DNA of 64,000 bases from an uncultured Prevotellaceae bacterium. GTDB lineage: Bacteria > Bacteroidota > Bacteroidia > Bacteroidales > Bacteroidaceae. Numbering within the stretch: position 1 is the stretch's first letter; the number at the start of each line of letters is the position of its first letter. Of this stretch, positions 8,137 through 17,752 are shown in pieces. The stretch covers positions 124,001-188,000 of the forward strand of contig CACZBS010000002.1 of the NCBI GenBank assembly GCA_902779455.1. Reading direction: 5' to 3'. The notes beneath the pieces are model-generated. The model was not told the DNA's origin. It saw only the letters and a list, made by a program, of their open reading frames with translations, and did no database searches. Both the position numbers and the translations under genes were made by a program.

Positions 8137-10614
8137 TTAGCGTTTGATAGAGTTATCATCCTTCCTGCCGTAGTGGCTTTCTGCATAGTTGCCGTATGCG
8201 CCATAGTTGCCATAGCCATAACCATATCCGTAGCGGCCGTACTTGCCGTAGCGGCCATAGCCATAGTAGTAGCCATATTTCTTCTTTGACATATCGACAC
8301 CGTTGATGACGACACACATGTTGGGCAGCTTATTCTCGGCTGAAAGCTGGTTGACCATTGCGAAACTGTTCTTCGGCGTATAGTCAGCACGGCAAACGAA
8401 GGCCGTCACATCGGCATAGCGTCCAATCTGTAGTGTATCAGTAACCAGGCCTATAGGTGCTGTGTCAAGAATGATGTAGTCATACTTCTCGCGCAGGATA
8501 TTAATAATAGTACCCAGATTGGGACGGGCCAGCAACTCTGTGGGATTTGGCGGGATAGGACCTGCCATAAGCAGGTCAAGATTCTGATTCACGCCTGAAG
8601 GACATATTTGCTTGCTGATGTCACTCTCTGTAATCTCTGAACGGGTAAGCAAAGTGGTGATACCCATTTGACGATCAGATATCTCAAACAGGCGACCAAG
8701 CGCAGGCTTACGGATGTCAAGACCCAAAAGGATTACCTTTTTGCCAAGCAGTGCAAAACTGACCCCAAGGTTGGCTGCATTGAAAGTCTTGCCTTCACCA
8801 GATGTTGATGATGTAAAGAGGATTACTTTCTGATCGTCTTTCATCATAAATTGGATATTGGTACGCATCGAACGGAATATCTCGTCAATCTGGTTGTTCT
8901 GATTCTCATGAACAACGATACCAGCTGTGCTCTTCACGGCATCACTTGCCACAGCCACATCAGCCACGATGGGAAGTCGGGTAAGCTTCTGAACGTCGTC
9001 GTGTCCCTCAATCTTATATCTCAGAATCTGCAGTAAGTAGCAGATGAGCAAGGGAATGGCAAAACCAAGCACGATAGCAGCCAGCAAGATGATTGAGCCC
9101 TTGGGGCTGACCTTGCCACCAAAAGAGGGCTCATCGATAAGTTTGCCTTTGTCTGCTGTGGCAGCCAAAGAGATGGAATTTTCCTCTCGTTTCTGGAGCA
9201 GCATCAGGTAAAGCCCTGATTTAACCTCCTGCTGACGACCGATTTGAGTAAGGACACGCTCCTGTTCAGGCGTGTTCTCGACACGCGTCTGATAGGTCTG
9301 ATACTGCTGCTGAATGTTCTGGCGTTGAATATCGGCCGTACGGCGAGCCTGGGTGAGGGCTTCACGGATACTCGACTGAAGATGGTCGAGTGTGCTGGTG
9401 AGCTGCATCACCTGAGGCGAGTTCTCTGAAGCTGAGGCCAACAAGCGGTTGCGCTCCTGGACCGTCGTATTGAACTGATTGATCAGCGAAGCGGAGATGG
9501 GGTCGCTCAGTCCGACATTCGAAGGTATAATCTGATACTTATTAGTATTCTGATTGACGTAATCACGCAAATAGTCAAGCAACTGCAACTGTGTGTTCGC
9601 ATCAGCGAGCTGCGAGGAGAACTGGTTAGCTTGAGCCATGGTCTGCGTGGCATCAAGGCGCAACTGAGTCAGGTTGTGACGGCGTTTATAGGCCTCAAGG
9701 TCACTCTCCGTCGATCCTAATTCCGCATTGATTTTCTCAAGTCTGTCGTTAATGAATTGTTCCGTCTTGACGGCTATCTCGTTTTTGTCTGCATTGGCCT
9801 GTCGATTGTAGACGATAGCCAGTTGCTTAAGATAATCATAGGCACGCTCGCGGTTCTGGTCATTGATGGTGAGCTGAGCTATAGAAGTCAACTTCGACGT
9901 GGGAGCTACAGACAGGGCTCTGGCATAACCTGCCGCAACTGCAGCAGGAGAATAAATAGTTACGATGAGAGTCTGCTTGTCAAGCATCTCTTTTGCTGGA
10001 TTCTTCGTAAATGTGATATTGCCATAGGGCGTTTTCATTAAGGCTGGCATCGTGGAAAATGAACCTTCGAAGACGCGTTCCTCGTCAACCACATGATACT
10101 TTGCTCCATCCTTTGTTATACGAAATCGAAAGCCGGAACGCATCTTGTCGAGTTCTGACAGATGGGCAGCATCAAGATCAACATTGATGGGCTGGTTCTT
10201 GTAAATAAGACTCTTCTTTACCTTTCCTTCACTGCGATACTCGACATAGAGCTTTAAGTCCTTGACAGCATCAAGGGCAAGAATCCTTGACTTCAGTATC
10301 TCGACCTCATTCTCAATACCTGCAGAATTGGAAATAAAGCCAAAATCCTGCATATTTGCCAGCATCTGGTTACTGGCTCTACGATTGTTTGTCTCCTCCT
10401 TGATAAGCATCTTGGCAGATACTTGGTAGACAGGAGATTTGTAACGAAGGTAAATGCCCGCTAAAGCGACACAGGTAATCAGTGACAACACGAACCATTG
10501 CCAATTAAGCACAATCAGCGTGAAGATAGTTTTGATGTCAAATGACGACTCTTCGTTTTGTACTTGAGAGTCAAGGTTTTCCACCCCGGACTCAAATTGT
10601 TTGTTTAATTCCAT
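8137..10614 (-). CDS. Wzc-like polysaccharide co-polymerase / BY-kinase
   Basis: An 825-residue inner-membrane protein that in its family controls capsule or exopolysaccharide chain length through autophosphorylation. A Wzz domain begins after a first transmembrane helix (residues ~31-58), a long periplasmic coiled coil covers ~250-460, and a second helix lies near 500-526. The cytoplasmic ATPase has Walker A SSTSGEGKTFNAANLG near 600, Walker A' VILLGLDIRKP and Walker B YIILDTAPIG. The C-terminus (~779-816) is extremely tyrosine- and glycine-rich (about 16 tyrosines), the usual autophosphorylation cluster. It follows rfbA, but no Wza export protein, flippase or glycosyltransferase cluster is adjacent. 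Confidence 0.93.
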   Translation of the reverse strand: MELNKQFESGVENLDSQVQNEESSFDIKTIFTLIVLNWQWFVLSLITCVALAGIYLRYKSPVYQVSAKMLIKEETNNRRASNQMLANMQDFGFISNSAGIENEVEILKSRILALDAVKDLKLYVEYRSEGKVKKSLIYKNQPINVDLDAAHLSELDKMRSGFRFRITKDGAKYHVVDEERVFEGSFSTMPALMKTPYGNITFTKNPAKEMLDKQTLIVTIYSPAAVAAGYARALSVAPTSKLTSIAQLTINDQNRERAYDYLKQLAIVYNRQANADKNEIAVKTEQFINDRLEKINAELGSTESDLEAYKRRHNLTQLRLDATQTMAQANQFSSQLADANTQLQLLDYLRDYVNQNTNKYQIIPSNVGLSDPISASLINQFNTTVQERNRLLASASENSPQVMQLTSTLDHLQSSIREALTQARRTADIQRQNIQQQYQTYQTRVENTPEQERVLTQIGRQQEVKSGLYLMLLQKREENSISLAATADKGKLIDEPSFGGKVSPKGSIILLAAIVLGFAIPLLICYLLQILRYKIEGHDDVQKLTRLPIVADVAVASDAVKSTAGIVVHENQNNQIDEIFRSMRTNIQFMMKDDQKVILFTSSTSGEGKTFNAANLGVSFALLGKKVILLGLDIRKPALGRLFEISDRQMGITTLLTRSEITESDISKQICPSGVNQNLDLLMAGPIPPNPTELLARPNLGTIINILREKYDYIILDTAPIGLVTDTLQIGRYADVTAFVCRADYTPKNSFAMVNQLSAENKLPNMCVVINGVDMSKKKYGYYYGYGRYGKYGRYGYGYGYGNYGAYGNYAESHYGRKDDNSIKR

Positions 10615-10645
10615 TAGTTTCTGTAATCTATTTTATTTAATTGTT

Positions 10646-11524
10646 TTATTCAATACCCGCAAGCTGAAGCAGGTAACGGCCATAGTCATTCTTCTGCATC
10701 GGCTTGGCATCTTCAATCAGTTGCTCACGACTGATCCAGCCATTCACATAGGCTATTTCCTCCAAGCAGGCTATCTTCAGCCCCTGTCGTTTCTCAATAA
10801 CCTCGATAAACGTGCTAGCTTCTGCTAAAGAGTCGTGAGTACCTGTATCTAACCATGCAAAGCCTCGTTGGAGCGTCTGCAAACGTAACTGTTCACGCTT
10901 GAGGTATTCCTGATTGACACTCGTAATCTCTAACTCACCACGAGCACTTGGCTTGATATTTTTTGCTATCTCAATTACGCTGTTGGGATAGAAGTAAAGT
11001 CCGACAACAGCATAATTGGACTTGGGGTGAGCAGGCTTTTCTTCGATACTAAGACATTTTCCAGACTCATCAAACTCTGCAACGCCATAACGCTCTGGGT
11101 CGTTAACATAATAGCCGAAGATTGTAGCCTGATTGTTAACCTCCGCATCCTTTACGCTTTGACGAAGCAAACCTGTAAAACCTGTTCCATGGAAAATATT
11201 ATCGCCCAAAACCAAACAGGCACAATCGCTGGCTATAAATTCCTCTCCGATGATGAATGCCTGAGCGAGGCCATCAGGCGATGGTTGCTCTGCATATTCA
11301 AATCTGACGCCCAATTCATGCCCATCGCCTAAAAGCCGACGAAATGCTGGCAAATCATAAGGCGTTGAGATGATTAAGATCTCACGGATGCCAGCCAGCA
11401 TTAACACCGAGATAGGGTAATATATCATCGGCTTATCGAAAATTGGTATCAGTTGTTTACTGACACCTTTAGTGATAGGGTAGAGGCGTGTGCCACTCCC
11501 ACCAGCTAAAACAATTCCTTTCAT
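10646..11524 (-). CDS. rfbA: Glucose-1-phosphate thymidylyltransferase
   Basis: RfbA/RmlA makes dTDP-glucose from glucose-1-phosphate and dTTP, the entry to dTDP-rhamnose. The nucleotide-binding signature [13 protein letters not shown] followed by [16 protein letters not shown] is at the N-terminus, and the metal/sugar motif [10 protein letters not shown] is near residue 110. The 292 residues match the short RmlA class. It has its own promoter and heads a three-gene minus-strand unit (rfbA, Wzc-like kinase, HAD). rfbB, rfbC and rfbD are not in the window. Confidence 0.96.
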   Translation of the reverse strand: MKGIVLAGGSGTRLYPITKGVSKQLIPIFDKPMIYYPISVLMLAGIREILIISTPYDLPAFRRLLGDGHELGVRFEYAEQPSPDGLAQAFIIGEEFIASDCACLVLGDNIFHGTGFTGLLRQSVKDAEVNNQATIFGYYVNDPERYGVAEFDESGKCLSIEEKPAHPKSNYAVVGLYFYPNSVIEIAKNIKPSARGELEITSVNQEYLKREQLRLQTLQRGFAWLDTGTHDSLAEASTFIEVIEKRQGLKIACLEEIAYVNGWISREQLIEDAKPMQKNDYGRYLLQLAGIE

Positions 11525-11549
11525 GTCCTTATTACGTAATATGAGAGTG

Positions 11550-11557
11550 CAAAGATA
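11550..11557 (-). promoter_or_regulatory. rfbA promoter, -7 box TATCTTTG
   Basis: On the minus strand this reads TATCTTTG followed by CACTCTC, 25 nt before the rfbA start. It is divergent from the next promoter at 11622-11629. Confidence 0.7.
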
Positions 11558-11621
11558 CGGATTTTTTTGCTCTTAAATATGTTTTTGAAGAAAAAAATGA
11601 TTGTATCTAATAAAAAATGCT

Positions 11622-11629
11622 TAACTTTG
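11622..11629 (+). promoter_or_regulatory. Promoter, -7 box TAACTTTG
   Basis: TAACTTTGCA with a TTG at 11601-11603 18 nt upstream. It lies inside the longest open frame, so the downstream gene must start after it, at ATG 11650. Confidence 0.72.
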
Positions 11630-11649
11630 CAGCAAAAATTACACATGTT

Positions 11650-12282
11650 ATGGGAATTTTATCAAATCTTTTTGGTCGGAAACCGATCGATGATAAGGAA
11701 ATGAAGATAGGAGGCATGGAGGATTTCATGACTCTGATTCGAGTTTATTTTCAAGCCGTCATGGCTTCAACAATCAACATCACTAACATAGCTGCACTGC
11801 CAGATCTTAGAGTCTTCAAGACAACTTTACGTATCCCCACGCAAGGCGGGCGACTAGGCATTGCCGAAAAAGCAAGATGCAGAAAGATGTTGAAAGAGAT
11901 GTATGAGATGGATGATCAATTCTTCAAGGAAATAGACCAAAGCATCAGTCGACGATGCCGCCGAATTCAGGATGTGCAGGCCTACCTGCTACAGTTCCAG
12001 GCATTTGTCCAAGACATCATGATGCTGACGGGGAATCTTATGAAGTTTAAACTTCGCTTGCCAAGTTTCTTCAAAAAGGCGATCAAGTCGATGACAGAAA
12101 AAACAGTTCATGACATATTTACAAAGAACGACTATTCAGATGCATCTGTCATGAAAACTGTCATAGCTGTTCGAGAGTACAACAAGCGTTTAGGGTTCTC
12201 CGAAAAGTGGGTGACAGATTTTGTTTATCGAGTTGTCATGCTTGCTAAAAAAGAAAAGCAGCCGCAAACCGACGATAAATAA
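11650..12282 (+). CDS. Conserved hypothetical protein (210 aa), function unknown
   Basis: I do not recognise this protein. From ATG 11650 it begins MGILSNLFGRKPIDDKE, with a short hydrophobic N-terminal stretch that does not look like a cleavable signal; the rest is helical, charged and rich in methionine and lysine. The C-terminus is lysine-rich. The start was moved past an in-frame upstream ATG because the promoter -7 box covers that region. It precedes a coiled-coil protein, zapA and rny, so a link to division or RNA turnover is conceivable, but only by position. The gene is more AT-rich than the his region. Confidence 0.7.
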   Translation: MGILSNLFGRKPIDDKEMKIGGMEDFMTLIRVYFQAVMASTINITNIAALPDLRVFKTTLRIPTQGGRLGIAEKARCRKMLKEMYEMDDQFFKEIDQSISRRCRRIQDVQAYLLQFQAFVQDIMMLTGNLMKFKLRLPSFFKKAIKSMTEKTVHDIFTKNDYSDASVMKTVIAVREYNKRLGFSEKWVTDFVYRVVMLAKKEKQPQTDDK

Positions 12283-12335
12283 TTAAATTATATTAAATAT
12301 ATAACACAAAGGCAATCAATTCGCTGAATTTTAAT

Positions 12336-12343
12336 TACCTTTG
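12336..12343 (+). promoter_or_regulatory. Promoter of the coiled-coil-zapA unit, -7 box TACCTTTG
   Basis: TACCTTTG ends at 12343, inside the longest open frame. A start at GTG 12343 or ATG 12346 would therefore lie at or before the transcription start, which decides for ATG 12361. Confidence 0.7.
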
Positions 12344-12360
12344 TGATGAAATATAAAGTT

Positions 12361-12651
12361 ATGGTTCAAAACGAGAAATTACTCTTAACGTTCCAAACGC
12401 GTGTAAGGCAGATGATTCTCCAGTTTCAGAAATTGAAAAAGGAGAACGAAGACTTGTACGCAGAATTGGAACAATACGACGTGCGTGTCAAGCAGTTGGA
12501 GAAAGAGATTGCTCGGAAAAATCATGACTACGAAGCACTGAAGATGGCGCGCATGATTGAAATTTCCGGTGGAGACATCGAATCTGCCAAAAACAGGATT
12601 GCCCATCTGATTCGCGACGTAAACAAATGCATAGCTGTGCTCAGCGATTAA
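12361..12651 (+). CDS. Small coiled-coil protein upstream of zapA
   Basis: From ATG 12361 this encodes 96 residues, MVQNEKLLLTFQTRVRQM onwards, with heptad-like Leu/Ile/Val spacing in residues ~8-65 and many Glu/Lys, so a coiled coil. Size and position 15 nt before zapA recall ZapB, the coiled-coil partner of ZapA at the Z-ring in enterobacteria, but sequence identity cannot be claimed. The C-terminal part (GGDIESAKNRIAHLIRDVNK) is more compact and may be an oligomerisation helix pair. Function in division is an inference from the neighbour. Confidence 0.75.
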   Translation: MVQNEKLLLTFQTRVRQMILQFQKLKKENEDLYAELEQYDVRVKQLEKEIARKNHDYEALKMARMIEISGGDIESAKNRIAHLIRDVNKCIAVLSD

Positions 12652-12666
12652 CTAAGAAGTGAAGCG

Positions 12667-12966
12667 ATGGCAGAAGGAAACAAAGAGAAATTCAATATAA
12701 GGTTGCACGTTTACGACGAAGATGTCCACGTCTCGATCAATCGCGATGATGAGGAGTATTATCGTCGGGCTGCCAAGCTTGTCAGTGAGCGCTATGGCGC
12801 TTATGCGCAAGTGTTTACGGGGCGTAAAAGTGACCATTCCATAGCATTAATGACCCTCATTGAGATTGCATTACGCTATGAGAAAGAGGCTGACCGAAAC
12901 GACACCAGTCCTTATGATCAAATTCTCGGCACGTTGACTTCTGAAATCGAGGAGGTTCTTAAATAG
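12667..12966 (+). CDS. zapA: Cell division protein ZapA
   Basis: A 99-residue protein with the ZapA pattern: an N-terminal beta segment (FNIRLHVYDEDVHVSINRDD) then EEYYRRAAKLVSERYGAY and a long helix with ALMTLIEIALRYEKEAD. ZapA binds and cross-links FtsZ filaments. The order coiled-coil protein, zapA, rny is, as I recall, shared by many Bacteroidetes. Translation follows the upstream gene by 15 nt, indicating one transcript. Confidence 0.88.
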   Translation: MAEGNKEKFNIRLHVYDEDVHVSINRDDEEYYRRAAKLVSERYGAYAQVFTGRKSDHSIALMTLIEIALRYEKEADRNDTSPYDQILGTLTSEIEEVLK

Positions 12967-13052
12967 AGTAGGGGAGATTACCCATTTCTATTACTCATGA
13001 TGAATCAACGAAAGCTTAAGAGAATTATAAACCTTATATTTATAAATAAAAA

Positions 13053-14597
13053 ATGATCAGTACAATTTTAGCAATCATCATTGCTGCAGCTACACTTGTT
13101 GTTGGTGTAGTAGGCGGATATTTCTTTTTTCTTAAAGTAGTAAAAGGGAAGTATAACGAAATGGTAGACGCTGCCAATAAAGAGGCAGAAGTCATTAAGG
13201 AAAAGAAACTTCTTGAAGTTAAAGAGAAGTTTCTCAACAAGAAGAGCGAGTTAGAAAAAGAAGTCCAGCAACGGAACCAGCACATTCAACAAAATGAAAA
13301 TCGTCTTAAACAACGTGAAATTTCGCTCAATCAGAGACAGGAAGAGTTAGGGCGACGCAAGAATGATTTGGACAACCAGCAGCAGCGGATTGACAACGAA
13401 AAGCGTGCACTCACTTTAAAGCAAGAAGAACTTGGCAAAATGCAACAGAAGGAGCGCGAAAAGCTCGAAGAACTGTCTGGTCTTAGCGCAGAAGAAGCCC
13501 GCAACAGGCTTGTAGAGTCGCTTAAGGATGAAGCCAAGACTCAAGCAGCAAGCTACATCAACGAAATCATGGATGAAGCCAAACTCAATGCCAACGCGCA
13601 GGCAAAGAAGATTGTTATTCAGACGATTCAGCGCGTTGCCACTGAGACGGCCATTGAAAACTCTGTTTCCGTTTTCCATATTGACAACGATGAAGTGAAG
13701 GGACGTATTATTGGTCGTGAAGGTCGTAATATCCGAGCATTGGAAGCTGCCTGTGGTGTTGAAATAGTTGTTGATGACACTCCAGAAGCGATTGTTATCA
13801 GCGGATTTGATCCTGTGCGAAGAGAAACTTGCCGTCTGGCACTTCATCAGTTGGTTAGTGATGGTCGCATTCATCCAGCTCGAATAGAAGAAGTTGTTCA
13901 AAAGGTTAAAAAACAATTAGACAACGAAATCATTGAAACTGGGAAGCGAACGGCAATTGATCTTGGGATACATGGATTACATCCTGAGCTTGTTCGCATC
14001 ATAGGTAAGATGAAATATCGTTCCAGCTATGGTCAAAACCTTCTTCAGCATGCGAGAGAAACTGCTAACCTCTGCGCTGTGATGGCATCAGAGTTAGGAT
14101 TGAATCCTAAGAAAGCCAAGCGAGCTGGCTTGCTTCATGACATCGGTAAGGTGCCTGATGAAGAGAGTGAGATGCCTCATGCTCTTTATGGTGCAAAAAT
14201 CGCTGAGAAATATAAAGAAAAACCAGATATTTGCAATGCGATAGGTGCTCACCATGACGAAATGGAAATGCAGACTTTATTAGCTCCAATTGTTCAAGTT
14301 TGTGATGCTATTAGTGGAGCTCGGCCAGGTGCACGTCGCGAGATTGTTGAAGCTTACATCAAACGTCTGAATGATCTTGAAGCTATTGCAATGAGCTATC
14401 CTGGTGTTACAAAAACTTATGCCATTCAAGCCGGTCGCGAATTGCGTGTTATCGTTGGAGCAGACAAGATGGATGATGCAGAATCGGAAGCACTCAGCGG
14501 TGAAATTGCTACGAAAATACAAAATGAGATGACTTATCCTGGTCAAGTAAAGATAACGGTTATTCGAGAAACTCGATCTGTCGCATATGCAAAATAA
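13053..14597 (+). CDS. rny: Ribonuclease Y
   Basis: RNase Y is a membrane-anchored endoribonuclease that starts mRNA decay. The 514 residues show an N-terminal transmembrane helix ([20 protein letters not shown], ~4-26), a long charged coiled coil (~35-190), a KH domain with [20 protein letters not shown] near 212-232, and an HD domain with [14 protein letters not shown] near 360 and GAHHDEME near 396. All HD metal ligands are present. Length matches the family (~510-520). It follows zapA by 86 nt, with no clear promoter of its own, and ends at a strong terminator. Confidence 0.96.
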   Translation: MISTILAIIIAAATLVVGVVGGYFFFLKVVKGKYNEMVDAANKEAEVIKEKKLLEVKEKFLNKKSELEKEVQQRNQHIQQNENRLKQREISLNQRQEELGRRKNDLDNQQQRIDNEKRALTLKQEELGKMQQKEREKLEELSGLSAEEARNRLVESLKDEAKTQAASYINEIMDEAKLNANAQAKKIVIQTIQRVATETAIENSVSVFHIDNDEVKGRIIGREGRNIRALEAACGVEIVVDDTPEAIVISGFDPVRRETCRLALHQLVSDGRIHPARIEEVVQKVKKQLDNEIIETGKRTAIDLGIHGLHPELVRIIGKMKYRSSYGQNLLQHARETANLCAVMASELGLNPKKAKRAGLLHDIGKVPDEESEMPHALYGAKIAEKYKEKPDICNAIGAHHDEMEMQTLLAPIVQVCDAISGARPGARREIVEAYIKRLNDLEAIAMSYPGVTKTYAIQAGRELRVIVGADKMDDAESEALSGEIATKIQNEMTYPGQVKITVIRETRSVAYAK

Positions 14598-14603
14598 TAA
14601 TTG

Positions 14604-14634
14604 GTAAGAGGGGGAAAACCCCTCTTACGATTTT
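14604..14634 (+). terminator. Intrinsic terminator after rny
   Basis: A perfect 10-bp stem GTAAGAGGGG/CCCCTCTTAC with a loop of about five nucleotides, followed by GATTTTAA. It closes the zapA-rny unit. Confidence 0.82.
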
Positions 14635-14648
14635 AATGTATCAATTTA

Positions 14649-15392
14649 TCATAATGCCGATTCTAACTTGAATTTCTTTGCCGTTTTAACGAAGTTATCA
14701 AACTGTTCTATCTCGGGATTGTCATAAACTTTTTTACCCATACAATGATTAATCGTCCATTGTACAACTGTCTTGTTTGCGTTCGGATAAACGCTAAGAA
14801 GATAAAAACCTATACAATCAGGAATAATCGCATCGCGTGTCATCATTTCACGCTGTTGCTTAGAATAATCGAACTTAATGTACGAAGGATAGTCCTGACC
14901 TAGATACTTGTCAAGTGATATACCAAGTAAGCCATCGCTAATGATAATACTTTGATTTAAAGAACCTATCTGTGTGTATACTTTTGGAATAACCAAATTA
15001 GGCAGTAGTTTTTGAAGATGTCCAAAAGCTTTTCCTAAATTCTGACTTATATCATCCAGATTAGCAAATTCGAGGTCGACATCGTGAATAATCGTTTGCA
15101 AGGTAGAGTCTTGAAAATACATAAGAAAACGACTATTTATGTCATCTTCGTTGACCTGCCCAAGACAAAGTACGTCTTCAATGAGGGTACGTGTTTCTGT
15201 AGGATAAAGCGTTTTAAGTTCTTGCAAAGCTGCAAAATCTCCAGTTGTGAGGAACTGCCGTTCAATCACGTCGTAGCGCTCAATGACAAACTCCTGTCCT
15301 GAATCGGCGTTGTCATGAGGCGCCAACTTCCACTGACATCCCATACAAACCATTATGATGAGGAAAGATATGATATAAAACTTATTATGCAT
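14649..15392 (-). CDS. GldB-like lipoprotein
   Basis: A 247-residue lipoprotein: the signal FLIIMVCMGC ends in a lipobox with the lipidated cysteine at residue 19. The central segment has GLDKYLG-type features (GISLDKYLGQDYPSYI) seen in the gliding motility lipoprotein GldB and its relatives in non-gliding Bacteroidales; GldB proteins are thought to be zinc-peptidase-like but without a proven activity. No other gld gene is near, so gliding is not implied. The gene and its flanks are markedly AT-rich. Family assignment is moderate. Confidence 0.68.
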   Translation of the reverse strand: MHNKFYIISFLIIMVCMGCQWKLAPHDNADSGQEFVIERYDVIERQFLTTGDFAALQELKTLYPTETRTLIEDVLCLGQVNEDDINSRFLMYFQDSTLQTIIHDVDLEFANLDDISQNLGKAFGHLQKLLPNLVIPKVYTQIGSLNQSIIISDGLLGISLDKYLGQDYPSYIKFDYSKQQREMMTRDAIIPDCIGFYLLSVYPNANKTVVQWTINHCMGKKVYDNPEIEQFDNFVKTAKKFKLESAL

Positions 15393-15425
15393 CGATTATT
15401 CTTTTATGTATGTTAAATACCGATG

Positions 15426-15433
15426 CAAAAATA
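15426..15433 (-). promoter_or_regulatory. Promoter of the GldB-like gene, -7 box TATTTTTG
   Basis: On the minus strand this is TATTTTTG followed by CATCGG, 33 nt from the start codon. It diverges from the promoter at 15507-15514 in a 139-nt AT-rich gap with nothing else visible. Confidence 0.62.
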
Positions 15434-15506
15434 CTAAAAAATATTGAAATAGGCAAGCTTTAACCTAAAATAATTAAAAAATAGCTACTTTTTGATAGCT
15501 TTTGTG

Positions 15507-15514
15507 TACTTTTG
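15507..15514 (+). promoter_or_regulatory. Promoter of the DUF4861 gene, -7 box TACTTTTG
   Basis: TACTTTTGCA lies 17 nt before ATG 15532. It overlaps the start of the longest open frame, which argues for the downstream ATG. Confidence 0.65.
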
Positions 15515-15531
15515 CAAAAAACAAACGCTAT

Positions 15532-16749
15532 ATGAGACATAAACTAACCTTACTACTATTGTTGGCTGGCTTATCCACTAAAGCTCAGCAGACCTTAGAA
15601 ATTGTCGTTGAGAATCCTCTGAAAACTGAAAGGAATGACATGCCAGTTGTCATTGATTTGACAAAATATGGTCATGTTAGCCGCTCTGTTGTTCGGCTGG
15701 ACGGGCAGGAAATTCCCTCTCAACTTGATGATTTGAATTTGGACGAGGAAGTGGATGAACTCTGCTTTCTTGCGAATCTGGCTCCTAAACAGAAACAGAT
15801 CTTTCATGTGGAACTTTACGATGAAGGCGAGCAATCCCCCTACCCTGCCCGTGTCTATACAGAAATGCTGATGCGCAACGATAAGGTCAAAGAGAAAAAC
15901 AAACACAACAATTTTGTGGCAAGTCTGTCAGTTCGAGGTGATTGTGCCAATTCTTACAACCTTTTGCACCATCATGGAGTATGCTTTGAAAGCGAACTTA
16001 ATGGCATACGTATCTATTTTGACAAACGACAGACTCTCGATCTGTATGGAAAGTATTCCAAGCGGTTAGAGCTTCAGGCTACACAGTTCTATACCAGCAA
16101 AGAGCAGAAGGAGCAAGGCTATGGCGATGATGTCCTGTGGGTAGGCAACACCTTTGGCTTAGGTGCATTCCGCGGATGGGACGGCAACAGTCCAACTATG
16201 ATTGAACCTGTGAAGACCCGTACCCAAAGAATCGTTAGCTACGGCCCCCTGCGAACTATTGTAGAAGTTGTTGATCAAGGATGGCGTCCTTCTGAGGATT
16301 TGCTAGCAGTCAACATGACGCTTCGCTATACCCAGTACGCAGGTCATCGAGATACCGATGTAGATGTCTATTTCAACCGTTCTGTCGACAAATACAAATT
16401 CTCAACTGGCATCATCAACGTTAAAGGCTCAGTTGATTTTTCTGACCACAAGGGTTTACGCGCTTGCTGGGGCACCGACTATCCTTCGACTGATACTATT
16501 AACTGGAAACCAGAGACGGTAGGACTGGCTATACTGATTCCTTCAAAAAATATCGTCAGTGAGGAAAAAGCCACGAAAGACAACTACGCCTTTGTTGTAG
16601 AAACAGCCGATAAACAGTTGAGTTACAAGATTGCTTATACATCGGCCAATGAAAAATTCGGCTTCCCCAACTCAGATGCGTGGTTTGAGTGGTTGCAACA
16701 ATGGCGTCGCGAAGTCGAACATCCAATTAAAGTCACGGTAAATCACTGA
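15532..16749 (+). CDS. DUF4861 family secreted protein
   Basis: 405 residues from ATG 15532, starting with a cleavable signal peptide (HKLTLLLLLAGLSTKAQQ). The body is beta-rich; CWGTDYPSTDTINWKPETVG followed by LAILIP resembles DUF4861, a family common in Bacteroidetes glycan-degrading loci, often near pectin-active enzymes. No catalytic activity is established for it to my knowledge. Here it is alone, without SusC/SusD or glycoside hydrolase neighbours. Its last 17 nt overlap the convergent glycosyltransferase gene. Confidence 0.72.
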   Translation: MRHKLTLLLLLAGLSTKAQQTLEIVVENPLKTERNDMPVVIDLTKYGHVSRSVVRLDGQEIPSQLDDLNLDEEVDELCFLANLAPKQKQIFHVELYDEGEQSPYPARVYTEMLMRNDKVKEKNKHNNFVASLSVRGDCANSYNLLHHHGVCFESELNGIRIYFDKRQTLDLYGKYSKRLELQATQFYTSKEQKEQGYGDDVLWVGNTFGLGAFRGWDGNSPTMIEPVKTRTQRIVSYGPLRTIVEVVDQGWRPSEDLLAVNMTLRYTQYAGHRDTDVDVYFNRSVDKYKFSTGIINVKGSVDFSDHKGLRACWGTDYPSTDTINWKPETVGLAILIPSKNIVSEEKATKDNYAFVVETADKQLSYKIAYTSANEKFGFPNSDAWFEWLQQWRREVEHPIKVTVNH

Positions 16750-17752
16750 AGCGTCGTCTACCTTTAGCATAGTATTGCCAGAGCAGCATAAATGATCGCT
16801 GCTCTGGTATTTCTTTTATGACCCTACCCTTCTGAATCTTTTCGCGATCCTTATCGAAATCATGTTTCCAACGAAGGAATGCCTTTCGAGCCTTATAGAC
16901 AGCACGGAAATCACCCCAGTTACGCTTCAGTATTAACATCTCCCAAGCAGCCAGATAGTCAAGAAACCACCTCGTCCTCATGACGTGATGTAGTTCATTG
17001 TCCGGCAGGCACTTATAGAGCATCGTCAAATTGTTTCTGAAATTATAGAACGTCTTCATAGGATTTACCTTTGGAAGTGTGCCCCCACCAACATGGAACA
17101 CCTGACTGTCTGGTACACAGACAATGCGCCGTCCAAGAATACGGAGCCGCCAGCAGAGATCTATCTCCTCGTTATGTGCAAAAAAGCGTCCGTCCAGTCC
17201 CCCCACCTTATTATAATCGCGCGCGCGTATGAGGAGAGCTGCGCCTGTTGCCCATAGCACGTCGGCCACGTTATCATATTGTCCATTGTCTTTTTCAACA
17301 GTCTCGAAGATACGTCCACGGCAAAATGGATAACCATAGCGGTCGATAAAGCCACCACTAGCTCCGGCATACTCAAAACTCGTACGATTGAATACGGATA
17401 GCAGTTTAGGCTGACATGCAGCTATATCTGGATGAGCATCGAGAATCTGTATGAGAGGCGTCAGCCAATGGTGAGTCACCTCTACATCGCTGTTCAGCAA
17501 CAAATAGTATTCTGCTTCTATCTGGGCAAACGCACGGTTATAGCCCTCGGCAAATCCCCAATTACGCTCAAGTGTGATCAGTCTGACTTCAGGAAAGCGA
17601 CTTTTAAGCAGTTGAAGACTGTCGTCAGTTGAAGCATTATCAGCAACATACACCGTAGCTTCCTCGCGCGAATAGCGCACGACACTCGGCAAATACTGTT
17701 CAAGCATCCTCGCGCCGTTCCAGTTGAGGATGACGATAGCGACCTTATCCAT
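16733..17752 (-). CDS. Glycosyltransferase family 2
   Basis: A 339-residue inverting glycosyltransferase with a GT-A fold: VAIVILNWNGARMLEQYLPS at the N-terminus, ADNASTDDS, the DxD-type metal motif LLLNSDVEV near residue 100, and the acidic catalytic region HNEEIDLCWRLR near 215. It resembles the rhamnosyl/galactofuranosyl-type group with a NWNG start. The acceptor and donor are unknown. It overlaps the upstream mtaB by 8 nt, so the two are translated from one message although their functions appear unrelated. Confidence 0.9.
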   Translation of the reverse strand: MDKVAIVILNWNGARMLEQYLPSVVRYSREEATVYVADNASTDDSLQLLKSRFPEVRLITLERNWGFAEGYNRAFAQIEAEYYLLLNSDVEVTHHWLTPLIQILDAHPDIAACQPKLLSVFNRTSFEYAGASGGFIDRYGYPFCRGRIFETVEKDNGQYDNVADVLWATGAALLIRARDYNKVGGLDGRFFAHNEEIDLCWRLRILGRRIVCVPDSQVFHVGGGTLPKVNPMKTFYNFRNNLTMLYKCLPDNELHHVMRTRWFLDYLAAWEMLILKRNWGDFRAVYKARKAFLRWKHDFDKDREKIQKGRVIKEIPEQRSFMLLWQYYAKGRRRFSDLP

